A stretch of 64,000 nt of DNA, from assembly GCA_013350335.1 (NCBI GenBank), contig CM023540.1, positions 50,636,552 to 50,700,551 on the forward strand, in the 5' to 3' direction. Source of the stretch: Chimonanthus salicifolius (taxonomy: Eukaryota; Streptophyta; Magnoliopsida; Laurales; Calycanthaceae). The notes beneath the pieces are model-generated. The model was not told the DNA's origin. It searched no databases and was given only the letters and a program-made list of their open reading frames with translations. A program made the position numbers and the translations under genes. Below are positions 11,901 through 22,629 of the stretch, one piece after another. Position 1 is the stretch's first letter. Each line of letters begins with the position of its first letter.

Positions 11901-12603
11901 TCAGCTCCATTTGGCCCTCAAATCTTGGAGTTACATGCATGAACCATCAATCTATGTATTGCTGCCTTTTGAAGACCCAAACATGAATTCCAAACCATTT
12001 CCAACGTGTATAAAATTTGCATTTGAAATAAGCCTCTTAACTTTGTAACTCCCATAACGGCAACTTCCAATTAATCTATGACTAAATGTTTTATGCTAGA
12101 AGTGAACCCCCATGCAGCCAACGTGAGGTGTTATTTGAATTTGAATCCCACAAACCCTTTATCTACTCACCTCACTTCATTTTGATAATCCATCTATCCA
12201 TTTATTTAACTCATTCAACTTGACTCATTCATTTAACTTAACTAATAACTTCAACTCATTCAAACTCCATTATTTACTTCAACTCAAAACCCAACTCAAA
12301 CATTTAACTCATCTTAACCCAATTAAGCTTTGAGCTCAATTAATGGTCAAACATGTCAACCACAACCCATTGGGTCCAATTTGGCCATTTTGACCCATTT
12401 AACTAAATTTGACCCAATTATGATTTTCGACCCGTTTATGTACATCTTATCCATTTATTATTTTGTAATCAAAACTACTAACCATTGGGTCTTGATTGAA
12501 CCATTGACCCATTTAAATTCAACTCAAATATATCACAATGGCAATTCCGTAAATATGAATAAATTCATGTAAATTTGTAACTTTGAAATTCCAGGGTGTT
12601 ACA
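8971..12603 (-). repeat. B1 5' LTR, 3633 bp
   Basis: Bounded by TGTAACACCC and GGGTGTTACA. It carries promoter and polyadenylation signals by family definition. It shows the empty site for the MITE of the other LTR near 10880-10900, the 78-bp duplication (9709-9864), the conserved hairpin (9529-9549), and GGCCGAACC hairpins (for example 10345-10371). Confidence 0.96.
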
Positions 12604-13838
12604 TCTCTATCCATCCGGGCGGCACCAAAATGTACCATGACTTAAAGAGGCATTATTGGTGGCATGGACTAAAAAGGGATGTGGCAGAATTCGTGGCACA
12701 TTGTCTAACTTGTCAGCAAGTTAAGACTGAACACCAAAAGCCACCTGGGTTGCTCAAACCCTTAGCAGTGCCAGAATGGAAATGGGAACACATTTCTATG
12801 GACTTTGTATCGGGGTTGCCAAGGTCTTCAAGGGGCAATGACGCTATATGGGTTGTAGTCGACCAACTGACCAAATCCGCACATTTCATTCCTATCAAGA
12901 TGACGGATTCATCTGAAACATTGGGTCGGCGGTATATTAAAGAAATCATTCGACTACATGGCATTCCTTGAACAATAGTATAGGACAGAGATGGCCGTTT
13001 TACCGGCAGGGTATGGCAAAGCATGCAGTCAGCCATGGAGACAGACTTATTGACTAGCACCGCTTTCCATCCACAGACTGATGGACAGTCAGAAAGGACC
13101 ATACAAACTTTGGAAGACATGCTGAGAGCATGTATGTTAGATTTCAAAGGAGGATGGGAGGACCATTTACCACTGGTGGAGTTCTCCTATAATAACAGCT
13201 ATCAGGCAAGCCTTTAAATGGCTCCTTATGAGGCTTTATATGGTAGACCGTGTAGGTCGCCGGTATATTGGACAGAGGCTGGAGAGCCTGCATTGATCGG
13301 ACCAGAACTAGTCGCGGAGACTACTGCGCAAATAAAGTTGATACGTCAATACTTACTAACTGCACAGAGTCGGCAGAAGAGTTATGCTGATAAAAGGAGA
13401 CGGTTTCTGGAATTTGAAGTGGGAGACTTGGTATTTCTAAAGGTCTCGCCACGGAAGGGACATATGAGGTTCGGAAAGAAAGGAAAACTATCACCAAGAT
13501 TTGTGGGACCGTTTTCCATCATGAGAAGAGTGGGGGAGGTGGCTTATCAGATAGCACTCCCATCACAATTAGCAGCTCTACACGATGTGTTCCACGTGTC
13601 GATGCTAAGGAAATACAATCCGGATCCGTCCCATGTTTTAAATGTTCAAGATATTGAAGTACAAAGCGACGTGACGTACGTCGAGAAGCCGGTCAGGATA
13701 GTAGAGACCGAACAAAGGGTGTTGCGAAACAGAGCGATTCAGTTCGTAAAAGTGGTATGGGAACGTCATGGTGATGAAGAGGCCACGTGGGAACTTGAGT
13801 CAGAGATGAGAACAGCTCACCCCGAATTATTTGTGTAA
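12604..13838 (+). pseudogene. pol: A1 integrase with chromodomain-like tail, 5' end cut by the B1 insertion
   Basis: The reading resumes directly at the right edge of B1, in the middle of the HHCC zinc finger (SIHPG, then CLTCQQVKTEH with both cysteines). The core has MDFVSGLP, DRDGRF and DGQSERTIQ, so D, D and E are present. Three in-frame stops occur: two near 12970-12984 around the second aspartate and TAA at 13215-13217 where relatives have Gln-Met. After that a clean 206-residue stretch (13218-13838) covers the integrase C-terminus, with [27 protein letters not shown] and a tail ending [10 protein letters not shown]...HPELFV. The rest of A1 must lie left of the window. Confidence 0.93.
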
Positions 13839-13865
13839 TTTAATTTGAGAACCCTACTTCACTCG

Positions 13866-13901
13866 ATTTTCGGGACGAAATTTTTAAAAAGAGGGTTATA
13901 T
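13866..13901 (+). promoter_or_regulatory. A1 polypurine tract with TTTTCGGGACGAAA palindrome
   Basis: A TTTTCGGGACGAAA block then AAAAAGAGGG, directly before the LTR start TGTAACACCCC. Same layout as in the other chromoviruses here. Confidence 0.88.
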
Positions 13902-15440
13902 TGTAACACCCCAATTTCTCAATGAAATGGAAAATTACCAAAATGCCCCTGAGTTGTTAAATTAATTATTTTGTGATGTTAAGAAAGGAAATAGTGGGGC
14001 CCATTGCTCAAGTTAAAATCATATGAGCATATTATGAATGTTAAGTTTGATTGGTTGGGTAATTTTCATCATTTGGGTCAAAAATGGCTAAATGGGTCAA
14101 AGGGCCCAAATGGGACCCATCGGGTCTTATTGGATTATTTGACCGCTCTGTAAACTTAAATTAAATACGGTTAAGCCTATTTGATTGGAAATCAAGTGGA
14201 GAAGAAATGGGTAGGCTTGATCCATATGTGAAAACCACTTACAAATGACCAAAATACCATAATTGGGTCATGGAGACAAAAACGGGTCATGGAGCTAAAA
14301 GTGGACCCAACGGGTCGAGTTGACTATTGTTGACAGTGTGAACCCTCAAGGGAGCTAAAACACGAGTCAAATCAGTTGAATGGGACTGAGGTGAGTTGGA
14401 ATTAAATCAAGTTATGAGTCAACTCATGTGCATTAAATGAAATGCATTAAGTATGTGAGTTGGGTGAGTTGAAATGGAAATTGAAGGGGTTGTAAATCAG
14501 TGAGTCTAATGGGACTTGGAAGAGGTTGGCTGGTCTCAAACCAACCAAAATAAGTCCCACATGTTGGGGACTTGTTTTGGTGAGTTCCATGGTGAATATT
14601 AAATGTAAATACATGGGTTTGAGGTGAGTTGCTTGGGAAGCTGTATGGCTGCATGGGTAGCTGCCAAGGGATGCCATCGGTAGCTGCCAAGGGGTGCCTT
14701 GGATGGCACCCAATACCCATTGGTTTGTGCATGAATTGATGAGGGAGTGGAGGAGTTTTGGGGGCTGAATTACAAAAACAATAAGCACCCATGGTTGGCC
14801 GATTTTAATCATTGTGAAAACCTTACAATCCCATCTCTTTCTCCCTCTCTCCAATTGGTATTCTCAGCTGGAACTGCAGAGGCTTTTGGTACCAAATATT
14901 CAAGCATACAACCAGCAAGGAGTTAAGGAAGCAAGGATTAAAAGTCAAGAGCAAGAGGCAAAGGAAAGTGGTAAGTTTTTCCCATTGATTTATGTTTAAT
15001 AAAATGGGTAAAATAAGACATGATTCGGCCATGTGATGGTCAAATCTATCAAAGGGTTAAAGTATGATTTTTTTATGCCCAATTAGATGGAAAACATGGA
15101 CATAGGGTTCGGCCACTTTGGATGGCCGAACCCCATGAAATATTATGGTTAATCTTGATGGTTTTGTAAGATTTAAACCATGCAAGTATAGGACTGATTT
15201 TGGAGGTTTAAGATACATACTTTGGAAAGATTGAAAGCATGGATTTGAATGTCATAATTTGGCCATGCTATGGCCGAATTTGACAAGGGTCTAAACCATG
15301 TAAGAGATGGCTTGGTTTTCATGTTTTGAAACATGAAAACCATGGATTTTGTGGACTGTTTTTTATAGTTTTTGGAAATTAAAACCCTATGAAAATGGGC
15401 TAATTTTTGGATGGTTTCTTTGAAAGTTAAAATCTGATTT

Positions 15441-15950
15441 TAATATACTGTTATTACATGATTATCTGAGGTTTAAAAACAGTAAACATAGCCATTGGGT
15501 TCAGCCACAATGGAGGGCCGAACCCCATGTAAAAGAATGTTGGTTTTCATGTAAACCATAGACTTTTTATGGACTGTTTTGGATGGTTTCTTTGAGAGTT
15601 AAAACCTGATATTAATATACTGTTTATACATGATTATCTGAGGTTTAAAAACAGTAAACATAGCCATTGGGTTCGGCCACCATGGAGGGCCGAACCCCAT
15701 GTAAAAGAATGTTGGTTTCATGTTGGAAAAACATGTAAACCATAGACTTTTTATGGACTGTTTTGGATGGTTTCTTTGAGAGTTAAAACCTGATATTAAT
15801 ATACTATTTATACATGATTATTGGAGGTTTAAAAACAGTAAGAATAACCATTGGGTTCGGCCACCATGGAGGGCCGAACCCCATGTAAAAGAGGGTCGGT
15901 TTTCATGTTGGAAAACATGGAAACCATAGACCTTTGTGGACTGTTTTTGG
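15441..15950 (+). repeat. Three tandem copies of a 172-184-bp segment in the A-family LTR
   Basis: Copies begin at 15441, 15613 and 15797, each with TAATATACT, ACATGATTAT, then the GGGTTCGGCCAC...GGGCCGAACCCC hairpin, then TATGGACTGTTTTGG. Copies two and three carry a small extra block (TGTTGGAAAA). Each unit delivers one more hairpin. Confidence 0.88.
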
Positions 15951-16780
15951 CATGGTTTTTGGAGAGATAAAACCATACCAATGGTGGACATTTTTATGTG
16001 ATAAGGGTACTGATTTTGGGTTGGCCATAGGATGGCTAAACTATGTGTTTAACATGGCTAAGGGGTAGAGCCAATTGGTATTTAAATAATGGGGCTGTTT
16101 TTGGGATAAATGGACTAAAGTTTATGGGTTTCTTATGAGATTTAAATGTGATAAGCTTACTGATTTGGCTCAGCCTATGGATGGCTGAACCATGTAATAA
16201 CCTTGGAAAAAAGGTATAGCCTAAGTTAAATACCTAGGTTAAAGTTATTGGAACCAATGGCATGTTTGTAAATAAGGGTCACAATCATGAGATGAAAGAT
16301 GGACCTAAGTGAAATAAGTGTGGTTCGGCCAAGGTGTATGGCCGAACCCCACCTATAAACATTTGTTTAGGGTAATATCTCTATGGTCATAAATTATTAT
16401 AAAAGATGAGCCAATGGCAAAAATTGTAAATATGGGCAATAATGGAAGGACTTGAAAGAAGGACCAAATCAAGATGTTTTGGGTCTTATATGTGAATGGA
16501 TATTTAAGTGACAATATGATTTACTGATTATTGTATCACAAGGTGACGAGAGTTGAACGACGAACGAGTCGTGATCGGGTAAAGCCTAAGAAAGAACGGA
16601 CGCTGAAGTGATTCTTCAGTAGGTTTCCTACCTACTTGTAACCACGGTTTTTACCCAGTTTTTCTTATGATACTCTTGTTTTAATATATGTGTTTCAAAT
16701 GATATATTATGCATTAACAAATGGCATACATGCATTGGCATCTCATGCATAATCATGGGATAATGAATGAAGTTCTACAG

Positions 16781-17050
16781 TGATGGCTACGAATGTACAT
16801 GATGGGGGTTGCTCATTGCATGTACATATTTTATAGAAGAGATGAAAGTGTGTTGTAATTTACCTTGTCGGTGCAAGGCACGTCAAGTGATGGCTACAAA
16901 TGTACATGATGGGGGTTGCTCATTGCATGTACATATTTTATAGAAGAGATGAAAGTGTGTTGTAATTTACCTTGTCGGTGCAAGGCACGTCAAGTGATGG
17001 CTATGAAAGTACATAATGGGGGATGCCCATTGCATGTGCATATCTCATAG
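16781..17050 (+). repeat. 107-bp tandem duplication in the A-family LTR
   Basis: Units 16781-16887 and 16888-16994 differ at one base that I can see; a third partial unit starts at 16995. The near-identity points to a recent duplication. Confidence 0.9.
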
Positions 17051-17142
17051 CATTGTTTTAACTGTTTTTAATGATCATGTAATATGATGTATATGCATGT
17101 TTTATATGCTAACATGTGGTAGCCCTGATTAGAGAACCTACT

Positions 17143-17163
17143 GGGCTCGTTGATCTAACGCCC
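17143..17163 (+). other. Conserved LTR hairpin, A-family copy
   Basis: GGGCTCGTTGATCTAACGCCC: GGG and CGTT pair with AACG and CCC across a short loop, leaving a two-base bulge. Confidence 0.6.
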
Positions 17164-17630
17164 TAATTCTATCCTCAGAGGAGATTGCAGGTACAAGCAA
17201 AGGGAAAGGAAAGGTCGTTGACCAGGAGGGGAGCCAAGCCTAAGTGCTTGAATGAAGGACTGAACTACTTTATATTACTGTCTTTTGAATACTTTTGTGG
17301 GACATGTAATAATTCACTACTTGCTATGGTTTGATTAGGTTGATAACATTTGGATGGTTGATCTATGTTAAATAATGTTTAAGACTGTTACTTGCTATCT
17401 GGTCTTTCTATTCCACAATTAATCTAGGTTATTCCGCATGTTGATGTTAGTTCCATGTGTGATTCGTAATCATGGTCTAGTCCATGTACACATGGGTGGC
17501 CAGTTAAGGTTCAGACTTGGGTAGTCTGAACTTAACTCGCGTCGTGACGCCACCCTCTCTCTTTCGATGTTTTATTATAACTAAAAAAAAAATTAGACTC
17601 TGAAATTCTCAGAAAGCGCAGGGCGTTACA

Positions 17631-18744
17631 TGTCTAGTATACCACTCTTGTACACGGTTTTGGGCTTGGTTGTTTGGTGGTTTGGGTGAGGTGGAACCAC
17701 CACCTCACAATGGGCCAATGCATGCCCTAGCATGCCCCCATTTTATGGATCTTTGTCTAGCATACCACCCTTCCATGGCCAACGGTTTTGCATGGTTTGG
17801 ATGAGGTGGCACCCCCACCTCATTTTGGGCCAAGGCATGCTCTCCACCTAGGCTTTTGGTCTAGCCAAGGGGGAAGCATGCCCTCCATGTGGCACTCCAT
17901 CCATTCCAACGGTTTTGGTGGGTCTAAGCTTGGTGGTTTGGGTGGTTTCCATGAGATGAAACCACCCACTTGACTCACCCATTATCTAGGTGACTCACCC
18001 CATTTAACTCACCCCATTTTTTAACTAATTTGATTTTTAACTTAGGTCATTTAATTACATATTTTAATTCCATTTAGTTTCCTTAAATTTCTCCATGAAT
18101 CCACCCATGGTTGACCAAGTCAACCATAGTGGCTGACCCCACTAATGTCTTAGCCCACCCGCCACGTCACTTGATGAGGTGGAGGTGGGTCCCACTTGAT
18201 CATGCCACCTTGGTTTATTCAAGATTAACTTAGGTGATTTAAATTAACTAATTCAACTCAACTTACTTTGATCCCCCTTAATTCACTTTGAAAACCCATG
18301 GTTGACCAAGTCAACCATGGTGGTCGGCCCCACCTATGTCTTGGTCCACACGCCACCTCACTTGATGAGGTGGAGTTGGGCCCCACTAGACCATAACACT
18401 TGGATAATTCCAATTTAACTTAGGTGATTTTAATCACTTCAATCCATTCCATCTACTTGGATCACCATTGGGTCCCTGGCCCAATTAAATCCACTTCTTA
18501 TCCATTTACCCTAATGCTCAAACCATCTTGACCCATTGGGTCCCAAATGGGTATTTGACCCAATTGACCATCCTTGACCCAATTAAATGAAACTAGTCCA
18601 ATCCATAGCCCATTGGACTATACTTTGGCCATTGCCCAAATTTTGATCCATTTAACATCCATTCCATCAAAATTCTCAATTTCAATCATTAAAATAAATA
18701 ATAGCCAACATATGTATTGATTTAAAAATCTGGGCTATTACATT
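17631..18744 (-). repeat. D0: LTR 5'-end fragment, D-like family
   Basis: On the minus strand it starts TGTAATAGCCCAGATTTT, close to the D LTR starts at 27472 and 35987, and shares the GATGGAATGGATGTT and GGGCAATGGCC blocks. About 1.1 kb remains before A1 cuts it at 17630. The intact LTR terminus joins directly to gag codons of C1, without a polypurine tract, so it is an insertion in C1 rather than C1's own 3' LTR. A ~123-bp imperfect duplication (from 17631 and about 17754) lies at its left end. Confidence 0.75.
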
Positions 18745-18842
18745 AGGCTCTGTAGCTCGGGAGGTACCTCAAGAATGTTCACAATGTCCTGTCCCTCTTC
18801 CTGATGTGGGTTCTATTGGGTATTTCTTCTTCTTTGAGGCAT
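18745..18842 (-). pseudogene. gag: C1 gag stub, first ~33 codons
   Basis: ATG at 18842-18840 follows a leader like that of D2, and begins MPQRRRNTQ (D2: MPPRRRTRQ). A stop follows almost at once, then a Glu/Gln-rich stretch and EVPPELQSL, matching the gag N-termini of B1 and D2. It is cut at 18744/18745 by the LTR fragment D0. Too short to make anything. Confidence 0.75.
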
Positions 18843-19315
18843 TTTCCTGAGTCATTGAAGCATTGGTTGACTTAGTTTGCTAATAAGAATTTGTGTTCAC
18901 ATACTTTGAAGTTATACTTGATCACATAATCATAGGGAGGGGAAAGTTTTGTTTAGTCCTCCTATATATCACTTATGCTCCTTACTTGGGGAAATTGCCT
19001 AAGTGACATCTTGTATTTCTTGTTTTGGGAAGATTTTCTAGATATCACATGATGTTTCTTGTTCGGGGGAGGGACTACCTATTTCGCTATGTTTGATAAA
19101 TCTATAATTTATAGTGATTGTCCTTCCTTTGCTATTGTTTTTCTCATCAAATGTTGTTCTCAGATTGAATGCTTACAGTCTGATTCTCATCAAAGTAAAT
19201 TATTCCAGCCCCCGTACAGCAGACTCCGAAGAGTCAGTCAGTTGGGATTCTTATTATTCAGTGAGACATGATACCGTATTAATCTTACTTTGCGAGATTC
19301 AACACTTCCGATTTT
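18843..19315 (-). other. C1 5' leader
   Basis: Non-coding, similar in order to the B1 and D2 leaders, including the block near 19200-19250 with CAGCAGACTCCGAAGAGTC and repeated TTGGGGA-type tracts. Confidence 0.8.
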
Positions 19316-19327
19316 GCTCTGATACCA
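19316..19327 (-). promoter_or_regulatory. C1 primer-binding site, initiator tRNA-Met
   Basis: TGGTATCAGAGC on the minus strand, two bases from the LTR end. Confidence 0.93.
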
Positions 19328-19367
19328 AGTGTAACGCCCCGCCCTTTTTCACCTGCCACAAATCAGA

Positions 19368-19368
<1 letters not shown>

Positions 19369-19400
<32 letters not shown>
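19369..19400. repeat. (TA)16 microsatellite
   Basis: Pure alternating TA just inside the C1 LTR edge. The solo LTR C2 has a shorter (TA)n at about the same place (near 58900-58911). Confidence 0.95.
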
Positions 19401-19406
<6 letters not shown>

Positions 19407-19823
19407 AATAAGTGAGAGAGGATGGGTCGTCACGACGCGAGTCAAGTCCGAGTTTCCAAAACCCAACCCTTAACTGGCCACTATTACGTGTGCATGGACT
19501 AAATCCACTAAAACATTTTCACACGTTTTTCTTAATACTTGTGGAATAATTCATATGAATAAGATGCTATTCATATTCTTGTCATCATTAGACAAGGAAA
19601 GCCAATCACCACACAATCCCAATAAAAACTTAAAGGTTATCAAACCATAGCAAATAAGTTCTAAGCTATTACAATCCAAAATGTAAGTCCTCCCAATGCA
19701 TCATTGAAATTCAAACTGAGTAATTTAAACATTAAATCTTCCCATGCTCCAATGCTTGGCTCCCTTCCGATCCAGCGTCCTTTTCCTTATCATTCTCTGT
19801 TCCATCATCTATAGGGTAAAAGT

Positions 19824-19844
19824 AGGGCATTAGTCAACATGCCC
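19824..19844 (-). other. Conserved LTR hairpin, C-family copy with paired change
   Basis: On the minus strand GGGCATGTTGACTAATGCCC (with one extra flanking base). The fifth stem base is A where other families have G, and its partner is T where they have C, so pairing is kept. Confidence 0.6.
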
Positions 19845-20736
19845 AGTACGTATTCCAATTAGGGTTATGATACACATGGGAATAATATTAGAATAACATC
19901 AATCAAGGGTATATACATCATTAATGTCATATTAATAAAACATCTTGTAAATAATAAAACAATGCATGATGTCCATATCATAATCATATAACATAAGTGT
20001 CATGTCATGGGTTCAATGCCAAATGAGATCCCACCCAATGTCCATTTCCAATCACATCATAAATCATATCAATGGTTTCCTTGGCCAATTATATCAACAG
20101 TGTTTGAGGCGGCAACCACCAGGGCACTGTATACCCATCCACAAATTAATTGGGATTACCGATGGAGTATGGACTCCTCCCTCTGTGCAGGGTTTCGGGA
20201 CCTTCCCAGGAGCTCTTTGGCCAAATTACGCTGTACCTTTCTATCAACTGGACGCGGTCAAATCTCAACAGTTCATATAGCTTCATATAAGCTAATCTCA
20301 AGCCAAAGTTATGTCCGGACCGCTCAGAACTTAGTTTGCTGGTCATATGCGTTCCCTCCCATGCCATGCATGAGATAATGTATGCAAAAATATCACATCA
20401 TTTAAAATACATCATATCATTTGAAAATCAGATCATAATCATATAACATTTATTTAACCAAAATAATAATCATATTTTGAATATAAACTAGTGTCATATT
20501 ATACTCCATAATGTTCTCAATGAGGTAGGAATCTTACCAATGTCAAATATACTATCCTTTCTTGTTTTGCAAGGATATTACTAACTGTTGCGTGAAATGA
20601 ATCGTAATCCCTTTGCGAACCTCTTTACCTCATCAAATTTAAACATACATTTTAGTTTGATCTTTCATTTTAATTTCATTGCCCCTTACACCCTACAAGA
20701 GGTTTTGGAAGATAATCCAAAACTATAACCTTCTAA

Positions 20737-21480
20737 TTCAGTCGACTGAATCTAGGATTCAGTCGACTGAAACACAACCAGATACCATCTGTATTTGACC
20801 CGTAAACTTTTAGTCGACTGAATCATAAGATTCGGTCAGTAGAAATACAACCAGATATCATATGTTCTTGGTCAGTGCACTTTCAGTCAAATGAATCATA
20901 GATTCAGTCGACTGAGATACAACCAGATATCATATGTATTTGGCCAGTATAGTTTCAGTTGACTGAATCGCAGATTCAGTCGGCTGACTTTGGATCAGAT
21001 ATTGTGTTCTCGGCCAGTACACTTTCAGTCGACTGAATCACAGATTTTGTCGGTTGACTTTGGGTTAGATCCTTTGTGTGTTCGGCTAGAGTACGTTCAG
21101 TCGACCGAATCATAAAATTCAGTCGGTTGAAATACCAACAGATCGTTTACGTGTTTAGCAAGTATACTTTAAGTCGACTGAATCATAATATTCAGTCGGC
21201 TGAAATACCAATAGACCCCATATGTGTTTAACCAGTATACTTTCAGTCGACTGAATCATAAGATTCAGTCGGCTGAAACACAACCAGATTACTTACGTGT
21301 GTGGATTCAGTCGGCTGAAACACAACCAGATTACTTACGTGTGTGGCCAGTATACTTTTAATCGACTGAATCTTAAGATTCAGTCGGCTAAAACACCAAC
21401 AAATCCTTTGTTTGCTTTGCCAGCACACGTTCAGTCGAATGAATCATAAGATTCAATCGATTGACTTTGTTGCAGATCCT
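20737..21480 (-). repeat. Array of TTCAGTCGACTGAA palindromes in the C1 LTR
   Basis: About eight irregular units of roughly 60-95 bp. Each carries one or two copies of a 14-base perfect palindrome or a variant (GATTCAGTCGGCTGAAA), separated by ACAACCAGAT and GGCCAGTATACTTT blocks. The solo LTR C2 has a related array at 57205-57745. Confidence 0.9.
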
Positions 21481-22629
21481 TTTGTTTGCATGGATGGTAA
21501 GGCCCTTCTCCTTGAAATCCATCCTTATCATTTTTAAACATGGATTTCATCTTCCATACTTCAATTAGTAAATTTACCCTAGCCACTAGCCAAGGTTAGG
21601 GTTTTTCATAATCCATCCAATCATAGTATCATAGCATGGGTTCGAATTTAATCTTATAGTTGTTTTGTTTCAACCCATAACCATCCTTTGGATGGATTTC
21701 CAACTCCATGGCCTTATAACAATTTTGACCATTTATTCCAACCAATCATGGAACCCATGAGTTTGACCACACCATGGCCAAACCTATGGTTTCCTTAGAT
21801 TTATTCTCATATTACTAAGTCTTAGACATAACTTCCTTCAATCTTCTTCTTTTCTTTTGGTCTGTCTCTTCTTCCTTAATTCTTCTTCCCTTTATTTGTT
21901 CTTCAAAATCTCCAATGTATGGAGGTAGAGGTGAGAGAGAAAGAGGAGAGGAGTAGAGAGAAATTTCTTGCTCAAGGAGGAGGAGTCGGTCAAGGGGTTT
22001 GGAGTGCCCCTTGGTTGGTGTCATTTGTATTAACACTTAGTCTCTTCACTCCCTCTCATAATGCCTTGGTCCAAACAAGGAGACCCTTGGTTAAACCAAA
22101 GAGACCCCTTGGCTTCCCAACGAGTCCCTTGGCTTCCCTAATGTCTAAGTACAATGTATTTAGACAAGCTGCTCCATCTCATCCATTCATCTTCCCAACT
22201 CAAACAAAACCTTAACTCAAAACTTGAACTCACACGTGGTTGCCCAAGTCAACCATGTCATGGTTGACCATGCATGTGGTGACTTGGTGACCATGCATGT
22301 GGTGATGGCACTTGGGTCCCACTGGCTTCCATGTGATGACATGTATGCCACATGGCAATACCACATCACTCACATGCCACCTCACTTAATGAGGTGAACT
22401 TTAATGCATTAAATGTAATAATTTATCCAATTCAACTAATTTAACTAAATTTACCCAATTACTTTAAAATCAAGCTCACCCATGACCCATTGGGTCTTAG
22501 TTGGGTAATTGACCCATTTCTTGCCCATCTAATGTCAATTTCCACTTTTTAATCTAAAATTCAATTAAATTGTAATCCAAGTGGCCAATCCAATAATTTT
22601 ATAAGCTAAGGAAAATCCGGGTTGTTACA

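Larger units (their letters stand above)
1..12603 (-). mobile_element. B1: Ty3/Gypsy chromovirus (Tekay/Del-type), nearly complete, left LTR cut by window edge
   Basis: The parts lie in order on the minus strand: 5' LTR (8971-12603), primer site, leader, gag, protease, reverse transcriptase, RNase H, integrase with chromodomain-like tail, polypurine tract and 3' LTR (1-3874). LTR ends are a perfect inverted repeat, TGTAACACCC and GGGTGTTACA. In the first ~175 aligned bases the two LTRs differ at about 5 sites, so the insertion is fairly young. The right end abuts the middle of another element's integrase gene, so B1 is nested in A1. The left target-site copy lies outside the window; the predicted duplication is the five bases after 12603 (TCTCT). 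Several stops and frameshifts make it non-autonomous. The lineage call rests on gene order, the tRNA-iMet primer site, the pol sequence and the chromodomain-like tail. Confidence 0.95.
12604..17630 (+). mobile_element. A1: chromovirus, 3' part only in window
   Basis: Integrase end, polypurine tract and a 3729-bp 3' LTR on the plus strand. Its own 5' part is displaced beyond the left edge because B1 is inserted in it. Its LTR 3' end at 17630 abuts an LTR fragment of another family, so A1 itself sits in D0. A2 at the right end of the window is a second member of the same family. Confidence 0.92.
13902..17630 (+). repeat. A1 3' LTR, 3729 bp
   Basis: Starts TGTAACACCCC and ends GGGCGTTACA. The first ~100 bases are nearly identical to 63535 onward (A2). 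It contains a triplicated 172-184-bp segment, a 107-bp tandem duplication, the conserved hairpin, and the CTCGCGTCGTGACG block (17536-17549). The ORFs at 14433-14854 (minus) and 14814-14999 are not recognisable and probably fortuitous. Confidence 0.94.
18745..22629 (-). mobile_element. C1: chromovirus remnant (gag stub, leader, primer site, 5' LTR)
   Basis: Only the 5' end of the element survives in the window. Its LTR is related to the solo LTR C2 at 56029-58950. Its right end at 22629 abuts the interior of an Athila-type LTR (F0). Confidence 0.88.
19330..22629 (-). repeat. C1 5' LTR, 3300 bp
   Basis: Plus-strand boundaries are TGTAACGCCCC and TTGTTACA. Shares with C2, in opposite orientation, the block near 20180-20220 (GGGACCTTCCCAGGAGCTC; C2 about 58117-58142) and the start region. 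Contains a TA microsatellite at its 3' edge and an array of SalI-type palindromes. Confidence 0.93.

Noticed and set aside
14433..14999. Opposed ORFs (119 and 135 codons minus, 61 plus) in the A1 LTR
   Set aside because: They overlap in different frames, follow GGGTCA/TGACCC-type composition, and lie inside an LTR.
20737..21480. CRISPR-like array
   Set aside because: Units are irregular, both repeats and spacers drift, it lies inside a plant LTR, and it recurs in C2.
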